Shown: piece by piece, positions 1 through 8,330 of the stretch | Position numbering within the stretch: the stretch's first letter is position 1 | How the letters are laid out: every line of letters begins with the position of its first letter | From: Pontibacter qinzhouensis | GTDB lineage: Bacteria; Bacteroidota; Bacteroidia; Cytophagales; Hymenobacteraceae | Direction of reading: 5' to 3' | Length of the DNA: 47,083 nucleotides | Assembly: GCF_008017455.1 (NCBI RefSeq) | Contig: NZ_VRTY01000044.1 | Coordinates: 1 to 47,083 of the forward strand | Program-made: the position numbers and the translations under genes | Notes under the pieces: generated by a model | Databases searched by the model: none | Told to the model about the DNA's origin: nothing | The model's input: the letters and a program-made list of their open reading frames with translations, nothing else

Positions 1-178
1 AAGGCAGTATGCTGGCACCGGCCTGCTGGTACTCTTCATCGGCAAAGCCACTACCTTCGCCTGCGGTAGCCTGCACATAAACTGTGTGGCCGTTGCGTAC
101 TAACTCCGAAACACCTGCAGGAGTGGCTCCTACCCGGTTTTCGTTGTTCTTGATTTCCTTTGGAATTCCAATAACCAT
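1..178 (-). CDS. ald: Alanine dehydrogenase, N-terminal part (cut by window edge)
   Basis: This is the first 59 codons of a minus-strand gene that runs off the left edge. Translation from the ATG at 176-178 begins [17 protein letters not shown], followed by a TPAGV motif and an [10 protein letters not shown] segment. This is the highly conserved N-terminus of the alanine dehydrogenase / PNT family. The enzyme reversibly deaminates L-alanine to pyruvate with NAD+ in the cytoplasm. The NAD-binding Rossmann domain lies outside the window. The related transhydrogenase alpha subunit shares this fold, but the KNNENRVG opening fits alanine dehydrogenase better. Confidence 0.88.
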   Translation of the reverse strand, partial: MVIGIPKEIKNNENRVGATPAGVSELVRNGHTVYVQATAGEGSGFADEEYQQAGASILP

Positions 179-360
179 AATAATTCGATTGTGTAGAGTG
201 TGTAGTTTTAGCAGCTTAATGCCGTTCTCAGATGTATGCGCAAAGATACCATTTCTTCCTAAAAAAAATAGCCAGACCATGTGGCCGGGCTGTTGCTTTT
301 TGTAACTGTAATTGCACTGGAAATGTGGTGTATAGACCGAAACGAAACTATTAGAAATGA

Positions 361-386
361 AAAAAGGCAGCGACAAAATCACTGCC
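361..386 (-). terminator. Rho-independent terminator for the DUF1573 gene
   Basis: Read on the minus strand, GGCAGTGA pairs with TCGCTGCC (one G-T wobble) around a short TTTTG loop, and is followed by a run of six T. It lies about 30 bases after the stop codon of the 416-1198 gene. Confidence 0.75.
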
Positions 387-415
387 ATTAGTACAAAATA
401 AAACTATGAAAAAAA

Positions 416-1198
416 CTATCTGAAAGGTACCGGCTGTGCGCCCTCCCTTAACATATTTTTTGAAGCCAGTGTTTCTACTACTGTAGCCTTTAGCGTCAGC
501 TTCAGGTCTGGCATTATTATATCGTTAGAAATAACTGTTACTACCTCGTTTTGCTCTCTTAACATAGCTGGAGCATAAGTTAGTTCCAAAATTCCTTGTT
601 GTCCTGGTTTAATAGCAGCCTCCGAAACTTTAAAGCTAACACAGTTGCAGGCCGACTTAATTCCTGTTATAACAAGGTCCTCACGTCCTGTGTTTTTAAC
701 AGTAAATTTGGCTACTGCTTTTTGGCCTTTTTCAAGTTTGCCAAAGTTATAACTTGTGGTTCCAACAGCCAAACGCGGCGATGCTGCTTTTTGTTCCGGC
801 GTATAACTGGTTTTTACATCTTTTGGCCCAACCTCGCCTTTAATGAAAATAGTTTTGGTAGGAGTGGCAGCATTAGAGGTAACTGTAATGGCTTTATGAA
901 AAGGCCCTGGGCGGCCGGTGCTGTTATAAACAGCCTTAATTACGCCGGTTTTACCTGGCAGAATCGGGTCTTTTGTCCAGTCTGGGGTGGTGCAACCGCA
1001 AGAAGGCTGCACATTTGCAATTACTACAGGCTGATTACCTACATTTTTTACCTGAAACTCGTAAGAGGCTTGTACACCTTCAGCAACTCTGCCAAAGTCG
1101 TGCGTCTCTTTTTCGAATTGAAGTTCACCTTGTGCGCTGGCATTAAAGCCTGCCATAACAAGGCAAAGTGCCATCAGGAAGTATAGCTTTTTTGTCAT
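416..1198 (-). CDS. Two-domain DUF1573 exported protein
   Basis: A 260-residue protein with a signal peptide (about residues 1-22, ending ASAQ) and two successive DUF1573 (Ig-like, MSP/ASH-related) domains at about 25-125 and 140-245. The first carries SCGCTTPDWTKDP and the second SACNCVSF, the Cys-x-Cys positions typical of the family. DUF1573 proteins are abundant in Bacteroidota, are exported, and have no established biochemical role. The first domain closely resembles the single-domain paralogue at 17401-17844. It is transcribed alone, with a promoter-like motif upstream and a terminator downstream. Confidence 0.85.
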   Translation of the reverse strand: MTKKLYFLMALCLVMAGFNASAQGELQFEKETHDFGRVAEGVQASYEFQVKNVGNQPVVIANVQPSCGCTTPDWTKDPILPGKTGVIKAVYNSTGRPGPFHKAITVTSNAATPTKTIFIKGEVGPKDVKTSYTPEQKAASPRLAVGTTSYNFGKLEKGQKAVAKFTVKNTGREDLVITGIKSACNCVSFKVSEAAIKPGQQGILELTYAPAMLREQNEVVTVISNDIIMPDLKLTLKATVVETLASKNMLREGAQPVPFR

Positions 1199-1223
1199 GC
1201 CCGTGAGAAATTTATTGTTGCAA

Positions 1224-1253
1224 TGAAAGTACGATTTTCCCTAAATAATCAAA
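1224..1253 (-). promoter_or_regulatory. Bacteroidota-type promoter for the DUF1573 gene
   Basis: On the minus strand a TTTG box (1250-1253) is followed after 18 bases by TACTTTCA (1224-1231). This matches the Bacteroidota sigma-A pattern TTTG / TAnnTTTG except for the final base. It would start transcription about 20 bases before the ATG of the 416-1198 gene. Pattern match only. Confidence 0.5.
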
Positions 1254-1393
1254 CAAAGATATGAAAACTTTTTCAAAAAAATAGTGTCCAATACTATGCC
1301 AATTTTGTTTCGGAAGAAACCCTTCATTTGAATTTAGAGGAAATCTTCCTTACTTTTGATTTAAAACATACTTACAGTTATTAGTGAGAAAAC

Positions 1394-3802
1394 ATGCAGA
1401 CTGCTGAAGCATCTATTACTCAAAAACTCAGTACCCAGGAAATTTTGAATGACTACCGTATTGGTTGGGAGAGCCGACAGGCCAGCCTGACGGGTAGAAA
1501 GGAGGTTTTTATGGGTAAGGCAAAATTCGGGATTTTCGGTGACGGAAAGGAGGTGCCGCAATTGGCGATGGCCAAATTCTTTCAGAATGGCGATTTCCGG
1601 TCGGGCTATTACCGCGACCAGACCTTTATGTTTGCCATTGGTGAGCTAACGCTGCAGCAGTATTTTGCACAGTTATATGCTCATACCAACCTCGAGGCAG
1701 ATCCCTCAACAGCGGGCCGCTCTATGAACGGCCACTTCGGAACCCGCCTGCTCGATGACGAAGGTAAGTGGAAAAACCAGATGGAGATGAAGAACTCCAG
1801 TGCTGATATATCGCCTACAGCTGCTCAAATGCCACGCTTGCTAGGGCTTGCGTATGCCTCTAAACTGTATCGGCAGAACCCGGAGCTGCAGTACCTGAGC
1901 GAGTTCTCTAACAGTGGTAACGAGGTAGCCTTTGGCACCATTGGCAATGCCTCTACCTCAGAAGGTGTGTTTTTTGAAGCCATTAACGCAGCCGGTGTGC
2001 TGCAGGTGCCCATGCTCGTATCTGTCTGGGATGATGGCTATGGCATATCTGTACCATCGGAGTACCAAACCACCAAAGGCAGTATATCGGAGGTGCTGTC
2101 CGGGTTTCAGCGATATAGCAAAGACGAGCAGGGCTACGAGATTTTCAGAGTCAAAGGCTGGGATTATACTGCCCTCTGCGAAACCTACGAAGCCGCTGTG
2201 CGTGTTTGCCGCGAAGAACATGTGCCCGTGCTGGTGCACGTAGAGGAGGTAACACAGCCGCAGGGGCATTCTACATCTGGCTCGCATGAGCGGTACAAGC
2301 CACAGGAGCGCCTCGATTGGGAAGCAGAATATGACTGCCTGAAAAAGATGCGCGAATGGATTCTGGAAAGCGGCATTGCCACCGAAGAGCACCTCGACCG
2401 CATTGAGGCTGAAGCGAAAGACAATGTGCGCGCTGCCCGCAGTGCCGCCTGGAACGCCTTCGCGGAAGACATAAAAGTAGATCACGACGAGGCCATCCGA
2501 TTGCTCGAAGAACTGGCTGCAGCTTCTGAACATGCTGCTGAAATAACCAAAATAAAGGAAGACCTCCGAAAAACCATAAATCCTATTCGCACCGATGCCA
2601 TGAAAGCGGTTCGGAAAGCCTTGCGTTATGTGCGGCACGAGCGCAGTGCAGCCAAGCGCGAACTAGCAGGCTGGCTGGAGCAGGTAATGGGCGAGAACAC
2701 CGAACGCTATAATTCTTATTTATACAGCCAGTCTGATGAGGCGGCTTTGCAGATAGAGGAAGTAAAAGCTGAATTCGACGAAAACGCGCCGCTCGTAGAT
2801 GCCCGCGAAGTGCTCAGAGCCTGCTTTGATGCCATGCTGGCCCGTGACCCTCGTGTGTTTGCGATTGGGGAAGATGTAGGCCGTATAGGCGATGTTAACC
2901 AGGCCTTTGTAGGGCTGCAGGAAAAGTATGGCGAGCACCGGGTAACTGATACCGGCATTCGCGAGTGCACCATAGTAGGGCAGGGCATAGGCGCGGCTCT
3001 CAGGGGGTTACGGCCTATTTCAGAGATTCAGTACCTCGACTACCTGCTATATGCCATCCAGATTTTATCAGATGATTTGGCGTGTTTGCAGTACCGCACC
3101 AAAGGCGGCCAGAAAGCGCCTCTCATTGTTCGTACACGCGGTCATCGGCTCGAAGGTATCTGGCATTCCGGTTCGCCAATAGGCATGGTGCTGCATAGCA
3201 TCAGGGGTATGCACCTGCTGGTGCCGCGCAATATGACCCAAGCTGCAGGTTTTTACAACACCTTGCTGCTGGCAGATGAGCCTGCCCTGGTAATTGAATG
3301 TCTGAACGGTTACCGCCTGAAGGAGCGCATTCCAAGCAATATCGGAGAATTTACGGTACCGCTTGGCCAACCTGAAATACTGCGCCAGGGAACAGATGTA
3401 ACGGTAGTTACTTATGGCTCTATGTGCCGCATTGTGCTGGAGGCAGCCACTCAACTGGAAGAACATGGTATTTCCTGCGAGGTAATAGATGTACAGACGC
3501 TGTTACCGTTCGATATAGATCACGTAATCACCGACTCCATCCGGAAAACAAACCGGGTTCTTTTCGCTGATGAAGATGTGCCAGGTGGAGCAACTGCCTA
3601 CATGATGCAGCAGGTTATAGATGAGCAGGATGCCTGGCGCTACCTAGACACTAAACCAAAATGCCTGTCAGCACACGCGCACCGGCCACCTTACGCTTCT
3701 GATGGCGACTATTTCTCAAAGCCAAATACCGAAGATGTTTTCGAAGCGGTATACAGCCTGATGCACGATTCAGACCCGGAAAATTTCCCGGTTATGTATT
3801 AA
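1394..3802 (+). CDS. Fused E1 alpha/beta subunit of a 2-oxoacid dehydrogenase complex
   Basis: An 802-residue thiamine-diphosphate enzyme in which the E1-alpha (about 1-400) and E1-beta (about 455-795) chains are joined in one polypeptide. The alpha half carries GNASTSEG followed by WDDGYGIS. These correspond to the GDG-x(n)-NN ThDP/Mg motif, with N and DD replacing the usual D and NN. The beta half shows FAIGEDVG, DTGIRECTIVGQGIG, QYLDYLLYA and FADEDVPGG, typical of transketolase-like beta subunits. Such enzymes decarboxylate pyruvate or branched-chain 2-oxoacids and acylate the lipoyl group of E2. The exact substrate cannot be told from sequence, though branched-chain annotation is common for this fused form in Bacteroidota. 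No E2 or E3 gene is adjacent. The gene is monocistronic and ends in a strong terminator. Confidence 0.9.
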   Translation: MQTAEASITQKLSTQEILNDYRIGWESRQASLTGRKEVFMGKAKFGIFGDGKEVPQLAMAKFFQNGDFRSGYYRDQTFMFAIGELTLQQYFAQLYAHTNLEADPSTAGRSMNGHFGTRLLDDEGKWKNQMEMKNSSADISPTAAQMPRLLGLAYASKLYRQNPELQYLSEFSNSGNEVAFGTIGNASTSEGVFFEAINAAGVLQVPMLVSVWDDGYGISVPSEYQTTKGSISEVLSGFQRYSKDEQGYEIFRVKGWDYTALCETYEAAVRVCREEHVPVLVHVEEVTQPQGHSTSGSHERYKPQERLDWEAEYDCLKKMREWILESGIATEEHLDRIEAEAKDNVRAARSAAWNAFAEDIKVDHDEAIRLLEELAAASEHAAEITKIKEDLRKTINPIRTDAMKAVRKALRYVRHERSAAKRELAGWLEQVMGENTERYNSYLYSQSDEAALQIEEVKAEFDENAPLVDAREVLRACFDAMLARDPRVFAIGEDVGRIGDVNQAFVGLQEKYGEHRVTDTGIRECTIVGQGIGAALRGLRPISEIQYLDYLLYAIQILSDDLACLQYRTKGGQKAPLIVRTRGHRLEGIWHSGSPIGMVLHSIRGMHLLVPRNMTQAAGFYNTLLLADEPALVIECLNGYRLKERIPSNIGEFTVPLGQPEILRQGTDVTVVTYGSMCRIVLEAATQLEEHGISCEVIDVQTLLPFDIDHVITDSIRKTNRVLFADEDVPGGATAYMMQQVIDEQDAWRYLDTKPKCLSAHAHRPPYASDGDYFSKPNTEDVFEAVYSLMHDSDPENFPVMY

Positions 3803-3824
3803 TATAGATTTTAAAGTTTAGCAT

Positions 3825-3872
3825 AAAAAGAGAAGTCCCTGCTGTTTCCGTACAGCAGGGACTTCTCTTTTT
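3825..3872 (+). terminator. Strong rho-independent terminator after E1
   Basis: A perfect 20-bp inverted repeat (arms 3825-3844 and 3853-3872, 8-base loop) with A5 on the left and T5 on the right. It lies 22 bases after the E1 stop and would work in both directions. Confidence 0.9.
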
Positions 3873-4107
3873 ATAGAGAGACGTTTGAATTAGTTGAGTA
3901 TCACTGCCGCGAGCTTTCAACTTCTGGTTTTTTATTCTGGCAAATTTCAGCTTGCGGAAACAGACCTGAAGGCGATACTAGTGGTCCACGCAAGTTGAAA
4001 ACTCGCTCCATTTAAAACCACCAGCTGGAAGCTAGTGGCAGCTATGGCAGTATATTATAGTTTGCCTTTATATAAACCCATTAAACAATTTAGTCTTTCA
4101 GCAATCT
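3873..4107. other. Intergenic region with nested inverted repeats
   Basis: No coding sequence is seen. GCGAGCTTTCAACTT at 3909-3923 is matched by its reverse complement with one mismatch at 3992-4006. A separate hairpin, CCAC-AGCT/AGCT-GTGG, lies at 4018-4038. The 18-base motif at 3899-3916 recurs, inverted and with one mismatch, at 33528-33545. The region may be a decayed repeat or a structured RNA; nothing in the sequence decides which. Confidence 0.5.
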
Positions 4108-4165
4108 AATTATTCAAATAAAACAGCCCTCCAAAAGCTTAAACAGCAATTATTGGTCAAGGGTG
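4108..4165 (+). repeat. 60-bp dispersed element, copy A
   Basis: Full copy (AATTATTCAAAT end, GCCCTCCAAAAGC core, GGTCAAGGGT end). The CAAGGGT end stops 3 bases short of the stop codon of the minus-strand lipoprotein gene at 4169. Here + means that the AATTATT end is on the left. Confidence 0.8.
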
Positions 4166-4168
4166 GAC

Positions 4169-4735
4169 TTATTGGAAAAGGGTGATTTCGCTGGTGGTTA
4201 CAATATTGCTCCTGTTCGGAACAGGCAACGTGCGGTCGTAAATAAACACATCTAATTTAATTACATCGCCAATCCGGAACAGATCCGACGTAATATCAAA
4301 GGAGTATTTTATGTCGCCTTCCAGCGGTTCTGTTCTGTCGTCGGAGGAGAGTCTCGGAAAACGGCCGCTAAAGTCGAACCCTTGCACCGGGAAAATATAT
4401 TCTTCAAATCTGGACTCACCGTTTTGCTGCAATCTTTTAATGTACAGTTTAGTAATGAAGTTGTTGTAGTACGGAGATCCGAAGTTAAAAGGACGGCGCA
4501 GGTCTGCATGTGTTGTGTCAGAGGTGCGCGTCAGTCCCAGGTTTCCGTCTCCATCCTGAAAGCCAACTACAATACTTATTCTATCCCGCTTCAATCCAAA
4601 TTCATCGAACGTAGATTTTTCAACACGCTTAAACTCAATGTTCGGAACCACGTCGTAAACAGGTTCTTTGCGGCAGGAGCTAAACAGCACAAGCAGCAAC
4701 ACGAGCGTGGCACTATACTTAAACAGGTATTTCAT
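4169..4735 (-). CDS. Lipoprotein of unknown function
   Basis: A 188-residue protein with a lipoprotein signal: hydrophobic core LVLLLVLF then lipobox FSSC (Cys about 21). It should be anchored to the outer or inner membrane. The mature part has an FQDGDGNLGL segment reminiscent of Ca-binding loops and ends in a beta-rich region. I do not recognise a named family beyond a Bacteroidota-type small lipoprotein. It is divergent from the LuxE-like gene at 4808, and only about 70 bases separate the two starts, so the promoters probably overlap. A dispersed element follows the stop codon directly. Confidence 0.7.
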   Translation of the reverse strand: MKYLFKYSATLVLLLVLFSSCRKEPVYDVVPNIEFKRVEKSTFDEFGLKRDRISIVVGFQDGDGNLGLTRTSDTTHADLRRPFNFGSPYYNNFITKLYIKRLQQNGESRFEEYIFPVQGFDFSGRFPRLSSDDRTEPLEGDIKYSFDITSDLFRIGDVIKLDVFIYDRTLPVPNRSNIVTTSEITLFQ

Positions 4736-4807
4736 GCGGATGTCAGAAAATGAAGCTAAATTTACTAATTCAAACGATTAGATACCGCATTTGTTATATA
4801 TTTTTGG

Positions 4808-5803
4808 ATGGATTTTAAAGCCCAACACATCCTGCAACTCCAACAGTCCCAAAGTTTTAATTTTGAGGAAGTGGCGCTTGCTTTGTTCCGTTATCAGGCA
4901 CAGCACAACCAGGTGTACCGGGAGTATCTGCAGTACTTGCGTACTGAGCCAGAGCAGGTTAAGCGATTAGAGGAAATTCCTTATCTGCCGATCGAGTTCT
5001 TTAAAACGCACCGGGTCGTTACCGGTAGTTTCGAGCCTGAAGCGGTTTTTTATAGCAGCGGCACCACCCAGAGTACCCAAAGCCAGCATGAGGTAGCAAA
5101 CCTGGTCTGGTATGAGCAAATTTCAAAGCAGATTTTCGAGACTTTTTATGGCGCTTTGCAAGATTTTGTGGTGCTGGCGCTGCTGCCATCTTACCTGGAG
5201 CAGGGCGGCTCCTCGCTGGTAGCCATGGTCGATTATTTTATAAAACAGACGGGCCAAAACGAAGCAGGTTTTTACCTGCACAACCACGACCAGCTGTTGC
5301 AAGCCATCAAACTGGCAAAGCAACAGCAAAAAAAAGTGCTCCTGATCGGGGTGTCGTACGCTCTGCTCGACCTGGCCGATAAGCTAAAAGGCAGAACAAA
5401 CTTGTCTGGCGTAGTGGTTATGGAAACGGGCGGCATGAAAGGCCGTCGCAAAGAAATGATTCGGGAGGAGCTGCACGCGCAACTGCAGCAAGACTTGGGC
5501 GTACCAGAAATTCATTCAGAATATGGCATGACAGAACTCCTGTCGCAGGGCTACTCTAAGGGGCAGGGGCTCTTCTGGTCGGGCTATACCATGCGCATCC
5601 TGCTCCGCGACCTGAATGATCCTTTCCACATCAGCACCAGCCACCGCTCCGGCGGCATAAACGTTATCGATTTGGCAAACGTAGATTCCTGTGCCTTTAT
5701 TGAGACAAAGGATATTGGCAGGCTTCATCCTGATGGCTCTTTTGAGGTATTAGGCCGCTTCGATAACTCCGACATAAGAGGGTGCAACTTGCTTGTGAGT
5801 TAG
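4808..5803 (+). CDS. LuxE-family acyl-protein synthetase-like protein
   Basis: A 331-residue member of the acyl-protein synthetase (LuxE) family, related to ANL adenylating enzymes. Visible motifs are YSSGTTQS (82-89, the nucleotide-binding Ser/Gly/Thr loop), METGGMKGRRKE (about 206-217) and YGMTELLSQ (about 238-246). LuxE activates fatty acids as acyl-AMP and holds the acyl group on a Cys. In this family outside bioluminescence the substrate is unknown. No luxC, luxD or luxAB partner is present, so light production is not implied. In Bacteroidota such orphan genes may activate an acyl group for lipid or surface-polymer synthesis (inference). Confidence 0.75.
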   Translation: MDFKAQHILQLQQSQSFNFEEVALALFRYQAQHNQVYREYLQYLRTEPEQVKRLEEIPYLPIEFFKTHRVVTGSFEPEAVFYSSGTTQSTQSQHEVANLVWYEQISKQIFETFYGALQDFVVLALLPSYLEQGGSSLVAMVDYFIKQTGQNEAGFYLHNHDQLLQAIKLAKQQQKKVLLIGVSYALLDLADKLKGRTNLSGVVVMETGGMKGRRKEMIREELHAQLQQDLGVPEIHSEYGMTELLSQGYSKGQGLFWSGYTMRILLRDLNDPFHISTSHRSGGINVIDLANVDSCAFIETKDIGRLHPDGSFEVLGRFDNSDIRGCNLLVS

Positions 5804-6025
5804 TGCTGTTTCTGTAAATTAGAAATGTTTATAAATATTATTTATTTGCCTTTCCAAATTCAATCCTGCCAGTTTTTCGGTGATTGCTCCCAACAATCAA
5901 CAATTTAACCATTAAAACATTTAGCAAGTCAAAAATTAGCAACCAACAATCTGTCTGCGTAACATCAGTTTTCAATTTACCACAGCTCAAACATCTTTCC
6001 TGCTGATTGTCCGTTAAAGGTGCCC

Positions 6026-6943
6026 ATGGGTTACATCGTTTTCTTTCTTTTTACAGTAGGGCTTTGCCTGCTGCTTTACAGGTTTGCCACACGCAAGAGC
6101 AGGCACCGTAAAAAAGTGCTGGCTACCGAGTTTCCGGTGGAGTGGCGAAAAATTCTGCAGGACAGAGTTGGCTTCTACCACACCCTGACGGAGGAGAACA
6201 AGCCTCGTTTCGAGAAGATGGTGCAGCTTTTTCTGTCGGAGAAACGCATTACTGGCATTCAAACCGATATAGATGAGACAACACGCGTTCTGGTGGCCTC
6301 TAGTGCTATTATCCCAATTTTTGGTTTCCGGGATTGGGAGTATCAGAATCTGGGAGAGGTTATTGTATTCCCGGGGAGTATTCATCGGTTCAAAGACGAA
6401 AAAAGTGAAGCGGTCTCAGAGGTGCTGGGCCGTGTCAATCCATTCCAGAACGACCACTACGTAACACTGTCTAAACCAGCGCTGGAGCAGGGCTTTAACG
6501 ATATGGCAGATCGTAAAAACGTAGGCATACACGAGTTTGCACACATGCTCGACCAGGCAGATGGCGAAATAGATGGCGTACCAAAAGCTTATATGCCCGA
6601 GGAGTTGCTGAAGCCCTGGGAGGAGCTGATGTACCGCAAAATCAAAAGTATTAAAGCCGGCGAATCAGACATTAATCCCTATGGTGCCACTAGCGAAGCA
6701 GAATTTTTTGCAGTAGTAACAGAATATTTTTTCGAGAAGCCCGATCAGCTGGCTGAGAAGCACCCGAAGCTTTACGAAATCCTAACAAAGGTTTTTCATC
6801 AGAACCCAAAGCGCCGGTTCCGGATTAATTTCAGAGAGTTGCTGAACCCTTATGGCAAACGACTTGGTCGCAACGAGTTGTGCCCTTGTGGCAGCGGAGA
6901 AAAGTACAAGAACTGCTGTTTAAGTAAAAAGGCTGCGGCGTAA
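6026..6943 (+). CDS. mtfA: MtfA-family zinc peptidase with C-terminal SEC-C motif
   Basis: A protein of about 305 residues. An N-terminal membrane segment (about 4-20) is followed by an MtfA/DUF980-type metallopeptidase domain with the zinc motif HEFAH (169-173), a downstream HMLDQADGEIDG segment and SEAEFFAVVTEYFFE (third zinc ligand region). The last 25 residues carry a SEC-C motif, CPCGSGEKYKNCC, a small zinc knuckle also found at the end of SecA. E. coli MtfA binds the repressor Mlc and has aminopeptidase activity; the role here is unknown. I chose the ATG at 6026 over the GTG at 6020 because AAAGG sits five bases before the ATG. The stop codon overlaps a dispersed element. Confidence 0.85.
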   Translation: MGYIVFFLFTVGLCLLLYRFATRKSRHRKKVLATEFPVEWRKILQDRVGFYHTLTEENKPRFEKMVQLFLSEKRITGIQTDIDETTRVLVASSAIIPIFGFRDWEYQNLGEVIVFPGSIHRFKDEKSEAVSEVLGRVNPFQNDHYVTLSKPALEQGFNDMADRKNVGIHEFAHMLDQADGEIDGVPKAYMPEELLKPWEELMYRKIKSIKAGESDINPYGATSEAEFFAVVTEYFFEKPDQLAEKHPKLYEILTKVFHQNPKRRFRINFRELLNPYGKRLGRNELCPCGSGEKYKNCCLSKKAAA

Positions 6944-7002
6944 TTATTCTAATGAAAACAGTCTTCCAAAGGATTTTTAATGATTTTGATTCAAGGGTAA
7001 CC
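6942..7002 (+). repeat. 60-bp dispersed element, copy B
   Basis: Full copy: AATTATTCTAATGAAA end, TCTTCCAAAGG core, TCAAGGGTAACC end. Its first bases are part of the TAA stop of the MtfA-like gene. Confidence 0.85.
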
Positions 7003-7019
7003 AGGTTCAAAAACCAAAA

Positions 7020-7053
7020 AAAACGGCTGCTCCAGTTTTGGGGCAGCCGTTTT
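7020..7053. terminator. Bidirectional terminator between two convergent genes
   Basis: AAAACGGCTGCTCC pairs with GGGGCAGCCGTTTT around a short loop. It serves the convergent MtfA-like (+) and response-regulator (-) genes. Confidence 0.85.
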
Positions 7054-7069
7054 AAATTTGAAAGTCAAT

Positions 7070-8236
7070 TTACGACACTATAGGTCGTGCATAAGCTTTG
7101 GCATCTTCAGCGGTAATTTCGGGGCCGCTCATAATAATTAGCCGCTCTACCACATTGCGGAGCTCCCGCACGTTACCGCGCCAGTCGAGTTGCTGCAGAT
7201 ACTCCAGCGCATCGGGGCTTATGGTTTTAGGTTTGGTACCGTAATCATTGGCAATATCGTTCAGGAACTTCTGCACCAGATCCGGAATATCGCCCCGCCG
7301 TTCGTTCAGTGGCGGCACATGTATCAGAATTACGCCTAAACGATGGTACAAGTCCTCCCTGAAATTACGGGCCTCAATTTCCTCTAGCAGGTTTTTGTTC
7401 GTGGCCGCCAATACCCGCACATCTACCTGAATGTCTTTATCGCCGCCAACGCGGGTAATGCGGTGCTCCTGCAGGGCGCGCAGCACTTTGGCCTGCGCCG
7501 AAAGGCTCATGTCACCAACTTCATCCAGGAACAATGTGCCACCGTTCGCCTGCTCAAATTTACCGATACGCTGCTTCACGGCCGATGTAAAAGAGCCTTT
7601 CTCGTGTCCGAATAATTCACTTTCTATCAGTTCGCTTGGTATGGCGGCACAGTTCACCTCAATAAGCGGGCCACCAGAGCGGTTGCTTTGCTCATGTATG
7701 GCACGTGCCACCAGCTCCTTACCAGAGCCATTGGGGCCGGTAATCAGTACGCGGGCATCGGTTGGCGCTACCTTTTCTATGGCCTGCTTTACACGGTCGA
7801 GGGCAGGAGAACTGCCAACCATTTCGTAAGCCTTCGAGATTTTCTTTTTCAGCACCTTCGTCTCCGTTACCAGGCTGGCCTTGTCGAGGGCGTTGCGTAC
7901 GGTAATGAGCAGGCGGTTCAGGTCGGGTGGCTTCTGCAGAAAATCATAGGCTCCTTTTTTAGTCGCATCTACGGCCGTGTCTATGGTGCCATGTGCCGAT
8001 ATCATAATAAAAGGAGTGTCGGGCGATAATTCCATGGCTTTTTCCAGCACCTCAATGCCATCCATGCCGGGCATTTTAATGTCGCAAAGCACCACATCGT
8101 ATTTTGTTTTATTGATGAACTGCAGGCCCTTCTGTCCGTCTTCTGCTTCGTCTACCGTGTAGTTTTCGAATTCCAGAATTTCTTTCAGTGTACTGCGGAT
8201 GGCCCGTTCATCATCTATAATCAGAATTTTGGGCAT
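7070..8236 (-). CDS. NtrC-like response regulator lacking a DNA-binding domain
   Basis: A 388-residue protein with an N-terminal receiver domain (acidic pair D8-D9, phospho-acceptor D52 in CDIKMPG, K about 102) and a sigma-54-type AAA+ domain. The AAA+ domain has Walker A GPNGSGKE, Walker B TLFLDEVGDM and arginine-finger region FREDLYHRL. The loop that normally reads GAFTGA and contacts sigma-54 reads GSFTSA. The protein ends about 20 residues after the AAA+ lid (NVRELRN), so the usual Fis-type helix-turn-helix is absent. It may act without direct DNA binding, or not through sigma-54 in the usual way (inference). No histidine kinase is adjacent. Confidence 0.9.
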   Translation of the reverse strand: MPKILIIDDERAIRSTLKEILEFENYTVDEAEDGQKGLQFINKTKYDVVLCDIKMPGMDGIEVLEKAMELSPDTPFIMISAHGTIDTAVDATKKGAYDFLQKPPDLNRLLITVRNALDKASLVTETKVLKKKISKAYEMVGSSPALDRVKQAIEKVAPTDARVLITGPNGSGKELVARAIHEQSNRSGGPLIEVNCAAIPSELIESELFGHEKGSFTSAVKQRIGKFEQANGGTLFLDEVGDMSLSAQAKVLRALQEHRITRVGGDKDIQVDVRVLAATNKNLLEEIEARNFREDLYHRLGVILIHVPPLNERRGDIPDLVQKFLNDIANDYGTKPKTISPDALEYLQQLDWRGNVRELRNVVERLIIMSGPEITAEDAKAYARPIVS

Positions 8237-8270
8237 AGGTACGTTTTATTTTGGGATAAGTATAAACAAT

Positions 8271-8298
8271 TAGCAGCCACAAATCAAGGTGGCTGCTA
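8271..8298 (-). terminator. Hairpin terminator after the transglutaminase-like gene
   Basis: A 10-bp stem, TAGCAGCCAC with GTGGCTGCTA, lies 32 bases past the stop codon of the 8331-9224 gene. The T-rich tail on the minus strand is weak. Confidence 0.55.
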
Positions 8299-8330
8299 TA
8301 CTTGTAGGTTTAAATATGTTGGGAAACAGC

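Noticed and set aside
1958..2638. Open frames antisense to the fused E1 gene
   Set aside because: The + strand carries complete dehydrogenase motifs; the antisense frames have no recognisable domain.
4808..5803. Bioluminescence (lux) function for the LuxE-like gene
   Set aside because: No luciferase, reductase or transferase gene nearby; the family is broader than lux.
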